Assembly (NCBI GenBank): GCA_014706295.1
Contig: JACSVZ010000002.1
Coordinates: 131,697,431 to 131,761,430 of the forward strand
Direction: 5' to 3'
Length of the DNA: 64,000 bases
DNA from: Lycocorax pyrrhopterus obiensis
Lineage: Eukaryota; Chordata; Aves; Passeriformes; Paradisaeidae
Shown: piece after piece, positions 63,343-64,000 of the stretch
Layout: the number at the start of each line of letters is the position of its first letter
How positions within the stretch are numbered: the first letter of the stretch is position 1
Position numbers and translations under genes: made by a program
The notes under the pieces: generated by a model
What the model was told of the DNA's origin: nothing
What the model saw: only the letters and a program-made list of their open reading frames with translations
The model's database searches: none

Positions 63343-64000
63343 GTAAGTGATCGCAGGCACGCGCTGCGCCCGCTGCGCGGGGCGGCCCGCCGGGCTGGCC
63401 GTGTTCCCCTTCGCCGGTGGCGGACGCGGACCCGCCGGGACGGCGCTTCTCCCTCTTCTCCCTCCTACAGCGACGCCGGACCGGGCGCACAGACACTCCG
63501 GAGCGCCCGAGGACGAGGCTGCGGCTCGCGGCCCCGCACCTCGCTCTCCGCCTGGCCGTGGGGCTGCGCGATTATTTGTTTAGCTCCCCTTTTAGTTTTT
63601 TTGTTTATTTGTTTGTGTTGTTTTGGTTTTTTTCCGTCACCTCGAGGGTCGCTTTTCGCGACAGAGAGCTCCTCGCCCTGGAAGAGCGGAGCGGCCTCCG
63701 CTCGCAGAAGGCCCCGGACGTAAAGTGCTTCTTGGCTTTTGTGTTGGCGCAACAAAGAGCTTTTATCCCCAAAGGGCCGGGCACGGCCATCTTCCTCCCC
63801 TCGGCTGGGGCCGGCGGGGCAGGGGGCCCGGGCGGCGGGAGGAAGGCCCTAGCTCGGCCCAGGTGCTCCCCGGCCGCTCCATGCGGCGCCTTCTCCCTCG
63901 CCGTCCTGACCTTGTTTTCCCGGCGGGACGCCCGGGCGGGCCCGCGGCTGCTCGGAGACCGGCGGGGTTAAAAAGTAACTTTCCCAGTAGCGGGGCCGAA
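63343..64000 (+). other. GRHL2: GRHL2 intron 1, 5' end
   Basis: The intron starts with GTAAGT and runs past the window end. The first ~200 bp are CpG-rich; a T-rich block lies at about 63,577-63,637, then CpG-rich sequence resumes. In humans, regulatory variants at c.20+133, +257 and +544 in this part of the intron cause ectopic GRHL2 expression in corneal endothelium (posterior polymorphous corneal dystrophy 4). By simple offset the same distances fall at 63,475, 63,599 and 63,886, but without an alignment these are not shown to be orthologous bases. Confidence 0.75.

Larger units (their letters stand above)
62545..63970 (+). promoter_or_regulatory. GRHL2 CpG-island promoter
   Basis: G+C and CpG rise abruptly near 62,545 and remain high to the window end, spanning exon 1 and the start of intron 1. 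Two CCAAT boxes of the NF-Y type lie at 62941-62945 and 62972-62976 (the latter within CCAATCAGC), about 350-380 bp before the start codon. No TATA box was seen at a sensible distance, as expected for a CpG-island promoter with dispersed starts. Seven ZEB/SNAIL-type E-boxes (CAGGTG, CACCTG or TACCTG) lie between 62,633 and 63,247: at 62633, 62894, 62923, 62953, 63041, 63133 and 63242; an eighth (CAGGTG) is at 63861 in intron 1. ZEB1 is known to repress GRHL2 directly, so these are likely regulatory. The transcription start cannot be fixed from sequence; a position downstream of the CCAAT boxes is likely. Confidence 0.8.

Noticed and set aside
1..64000. AACCNGTT grainyhead motifs across the window (for example 47002, 50480, 56829)
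   Set aside because: About four are expected by chance in 64 kb, and roughly that number was noticed, so no enrichment is claimed.
1..64000. CRISPR arrays, prokaryotic operons or phage genes
   Set aside because: No spaced direct repeats, ribosome-binding-site-led gene series or recognisable prokaryotic proteins; the repeats and exon are vertebrate.

Overview
The window looks like nuclear DNA of a bird, most likely a passerine. Six CR1-family LINE fragments or tails are recognisable, on both strands, several with the typical avian CR1 3' end. One SINE has a tRNA-Ile-derived head joined to a CR1-like tail, a structure known from passerine genomes. One solo endogenous-retrovirus LTR is also present. 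There are no operons, bacterial genes, CRISPR arrays or intact transposases. Most open reading frames are short chance frames in intergenic DNA.

The only protein-coding exon I can support is at the far right. A dense CpG island (about 62,545-63,970) contains ATG TCA CAA GAG ACG GAC AA followed at once by a GTAAGT splice donor. It encodes MSQETD plus two bases of the next codon, so the coding part of the exon is exactly 20 nt. The N-terminus, and an exon 1 that ends at coding base 20, match vertebrate GRHL2 (grainyhead-like 2, a master regulator of epithelial identity). The gene reads rightwards out of the window, leaving the first ~660 bp of intron 1 here.

The other ~62.5 kb is upstream, non-coding DNA, probably the GRHL2 regulatory landscape. 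Layout: 1-12.1 kb, unremarkable AT-leaning DNA with a solo LTR at 2.5 kb; 12.2-12.4 kb, a small CpG patch; 13.7-14.1 kb, a CR1 3' end; 14.2-14.9 kb, a C-tract and a CpG island holding 27 perfect GGGGCC units; 18.5 kb, the SINE; 22.7 and 26.5 kb, minus-strand CR1s; 27.9-28.1 kb, an isolated CpG micro-island with a GATA palindrome; 42.7 kb, CR1; 47.3-47.5 kb, a cluster of ZEB/SNAIL-type E-boxes; 48.9-49.3 kb, CR1; 52.0-52.3 kb, a homeodomain-motif-rich stretch; 61.6 kb, a CR1-type tail; 62.5-64 kb, the GRHL2 promoter, exon 1 and intron 1 start.

The two most notable signals are these. First, a pure (GGGGCC)27 tract, the same unit as the human C9orf72 disease repeat, sits in an otherwise unannotated CpG island with ATGs in strong context on both strands. 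Second, seven ZEB-type E-boxes crowd into ~615 bp of the GRHL2 promoter, and four more lie in ~97 bp about 16 kb upstream. This fits the known mutual repression of ZEB1 and GRHL2. Gene identity rests on a very short exon, and all regulatory claims are motif-based inferences.
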